From Gigaspora rosea (taxonomy: Eukaryota; Glomeromycota; Glomeromycetes; Diversisporales; Gigasporaceae), in NCBI GenBank assembly GCA_003550325.1, contig QKWP01000116.1:107084-171083 (forward strand): DNA of 64,000 nucleotides, written 5' to 3'. This document shows positions 62,163 to 64,000 of the stretch, piece by piece. The translations under genes and the position numbers were made by a program. Numbering within the stretch: the first letter of the stretch is position 1; each line of letters starts with the position of its first letter. Below the pieces are notes generated by a model, which saw only the letters and a program-made list of their open reading frames with translations, did not search any database and was not told the DNA's origin.

Positions 62163-62271
62163 TGACTGTCGTCCTGACAGGTCAAACTATATCATTTGTA
62201 TATAGCTGTCGTCCCGACAGGCTATAAAATTTTAAGCCCTACCTCTGCATGACTGTCGTCCGACAGGTCAT
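62163..62271. repeat. Three similar short hairpins
   Basis: At 62,163-62,184, 62,203-62,224 and 62,250-62,270 the core CTGTCGTCC(x)GACAGG is enclosed by flanks that pair with each other: TGAC with GTCA, TAGC with GCTA, and TGAC with GTCA. The middle hairpin has changed both arms together. Confidence 0.6.
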
Positions 62272-62549
62272 TGTGAAATTCGATCATTAGGGCAGGAGGG
62301 AGGGTCTATTTAACCAGAACAAAAGTTGGGTTCGCAGAAGAAACAAGACTATCTCTTCTACGTACCTCACCAAATACGTATATACCAAAACACTAACCCA
62401 TTACTTCATACTTACATAACTATCCTCTCAGATTTTCCCATTACCTTATTTAACACTCTCATCAGAATTAGCTCACACTTACCTAACATCACGGATCGAT
62501 CAACTGATCGATCATCAGGTCAATCATAATCGAACATGTCACATGTCAG

Positions 62550-62950
62550 TAGTGATGGGCAAATCATGATTTTTTGAAAAATCCTGCGTGGGATGCGGGA
62601 TCTGCGGGATCGAGTAAGGTTCCCGAATTTCTCATGAATAATAAGATCATCACTGGAAATATAATCACTTGTTAAAATAATATATTTTATGTATTCATTT
62701 CTTATAAAACTTAATATTTTATTATAAATTAAAATTCTTATGTAGATTTTGCCTACTTTAAAACATAAAATTTCTTATAAAATTAATATTCTTATGCAGA
62801 TTTCACCTACTTTAAAACATATAAAATTTCTTATACAATTTAAGCTTAAAGTGATCGAATCTGATAATCTTTAAACTCATCGATTCAGATTCGCCTTAAT
62901 TTTAACAAATTGTTTTTAAAATATTATTAAATAAATATTTTAAACTATAT
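62550..62950. mobile_element. hAT-like repeat, copy 2
   Basis: Same start TAGTGATGGGCAAATC and a CATCACTG at 62,648-62,655; the following flank also resembles that of copy 1 (CAGATTCGCCTTAATTTTA). Shorter GCGGGAT part than copy 1. A further piece of the flank (CAGATTCGCCTTAATTTTA) is at about 63,071. Confidence 0.55.
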
Positions 62951-63186
62951 AAATTAAAATTTAATGAATTAAATAATTAATAATATAATAATATTTAATA
63001 AAATAATGATAAAAATAATATACTTACCAATTTATTTTTATATATTTACTTTTTATATTTTTAATTATCAATTCAGATTCGCCTTAATTTTATCAAATTG
63101 TTTTTTATATAAATATTTTAAATTATATAAATTAAAATTTAATAAATTAAATTATTAATAATATAACAATATGAATTTAATATTTT

Positions 63187-63499
63187 TGCGCATGTGCGCT
63201 GTAGCGCACCTCATATGATTTGGTGTAATGTGAAATCAAACCAACCAAAATAACCCGTTTTTTTTGTTAGTTAGAGTTAGAGTGAGGTTATAAAAGTGTG
63301 TAGGCGAGAGGGGGTTTGATAGTAAAATTTTGCAAGGAATTTTTTTTGTTAGAGCACGAAGAGTGGTTTCATAAGCAAAATTATGAGCCACAGGCGATTT
63401 TTTAAAAGATCGCTATTTTTTCTCAATTTTACGTTACACCTGATCCTATGATCTGATTGGTTTATCAGATGGGTGCGTTACAACGCATATGCGCTAAAT
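63187..63499. mobile_element. TIR MITE, copy of the 6.8-kb family
   Basis: The tips GCGCATGTGCGCTGTAGCGC and GCGTTACAACGCATATGCGC are inverted-type ends. The interior (GTGTAATGTGAAATCAAACC, TTGTTAGAGCACGAA) matches 6,790-7,012 in reverse. It carries about 90 bp extra near its right end. Confidence 0.65.
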
Positions 63500-64000
63500 T
63501 ACATAAACCTAACAATATTTAATAAATAAAATAATTATAAAAATAATATACTTACCAATTTATTTTTATTATTATTATAATTTTGCCTTTATATTTTTTT
63601 GTTATTTTTAATTAATTTTATATTTTTTATATTTTATATTTTTTTGGTATTTTTATTTTGAAATTTTTTTAATTTTATAAGTTTTAGTTTTTTTATTTTT
63701 ATTTTTATATTGTTTTTATATTTTTTGTATTTTTTATTTTTTTTGATATTTTTATTTTGTATTTTTTTTAATTTTATATTTTATATTTTTTTTATATTTT
63801 ATATTTTATATTTTTTTTATATTTATTTTTATAATTTATATATTTTGATATTTTATATTTTATAATTTTATTATTTATCTAAATTTTTTAATAATTTTTT
63901 AAATAATTAAAATTAATAAATTTGTATTACTATTGAAATTTATTTTAATAAAATCATTATAAATTTCTTACATTTAGTTTATTCAATATCTTGATTTTCA
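63500..64000. other. T-rich low-complexity DNA
   Basis: Runs of TTTTTATATTTT-like sequence from about 63,580 to 63,880. No gene or RNA recognised. Confidence 0.5.

Overview
The window is AT-rich eukaryotic DNA, most likely from an arbuscular mycorrhizal fungus (Glomeromycotina, Rhizophagus-like). The reasons are the very low GC of the intergenic DNA, intronless F-box/leucine-rich-repeat genes opening with MKKFPNECLFEIF, kinase remnants with the EWIPFN and IADLGL signatures usual in that group, and a dense mix of MULE, hAT, PIF/Harbinger, Tc1/mariner and ISXO2/Merlin remnants. It is a repeat-dominated accessory region. No tRNA, rRNA or CRISPR array was seen. There is an 810-base assembly gap (34,254-35,063) and single Ns at 10,343 and 28,973.

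Layout. 0-4 kb: a hAT MITE with a perfect 8-bp target duplication, then a decayed protein kinase (minus strand) whose N-lobe piece recurs about six times. 4-8 kb: MITEs and a roughly 100-bp minisatellite of about 15 units. 8.2-9.1 kb: serine carboxypeptidase (S10) pseudogene. 9.4-10.6 kb: stacked MITEs, including a PIF/Harbinger one for which the empty site is present at 35.1 kb. 10.6-29.9 kb: one very large minus-strand virus-like Gag-Pol element. 30-32 kb: probable solo LTR, minisatellites, a GGCC-rich MITE. 32-37.5 kb: two almost identical F-box/LRR genes in a tandem duplication. 38-42 kb: a long inverted-repeat element with telomere-like sequence at its centre and other MITEs. 42.6-43.3 kb: a third, shorter F-box/LRR gene. 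44-58 kb: gene-poor, with an LTR-like island, fold-back elements, a gag fossil, a MULE transposase pseudogene and nested hAT-type elements. 58-60.8 kb: a Merlin/ISXO2 transposase fragment, then a COQ9 pseudogene with recognisable introns, one of which holds a Tc1/mariner MITE. 61-64 kb: hAT-like repeats, three similar hairpins and AT-rich low-complexity DNA.

The main find is the 10.6-29.9 kb element. Read on its own strand it has: about nine small, tightly packed, partly overlapping genes for secreted, membrane, acidic and basic proteins; a Gag-like protein with two zinc knuckles; a retropepsin-like protein; a polyprotein beginning with an endonuclease IV-type AP-endonuclease domain (all nine zinc ligands identifiable) and continuing into a Ty3/gypsy-type reverse transcriptase and RNase H; then, where an integrase is expected, an ISXO2/IS1595-type DDE transposase; then a 3' block of cysteine-rich proteins, including a miniature Zn2Cys6 domain. 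I know of no described element with this combination. It appears to have inserted into a GGCC-rich MITE. It looks broken in roughly half a dozen places but still carries long open frames, so it is probably fairly young. How the parts work together is inferred from family knowledge only.
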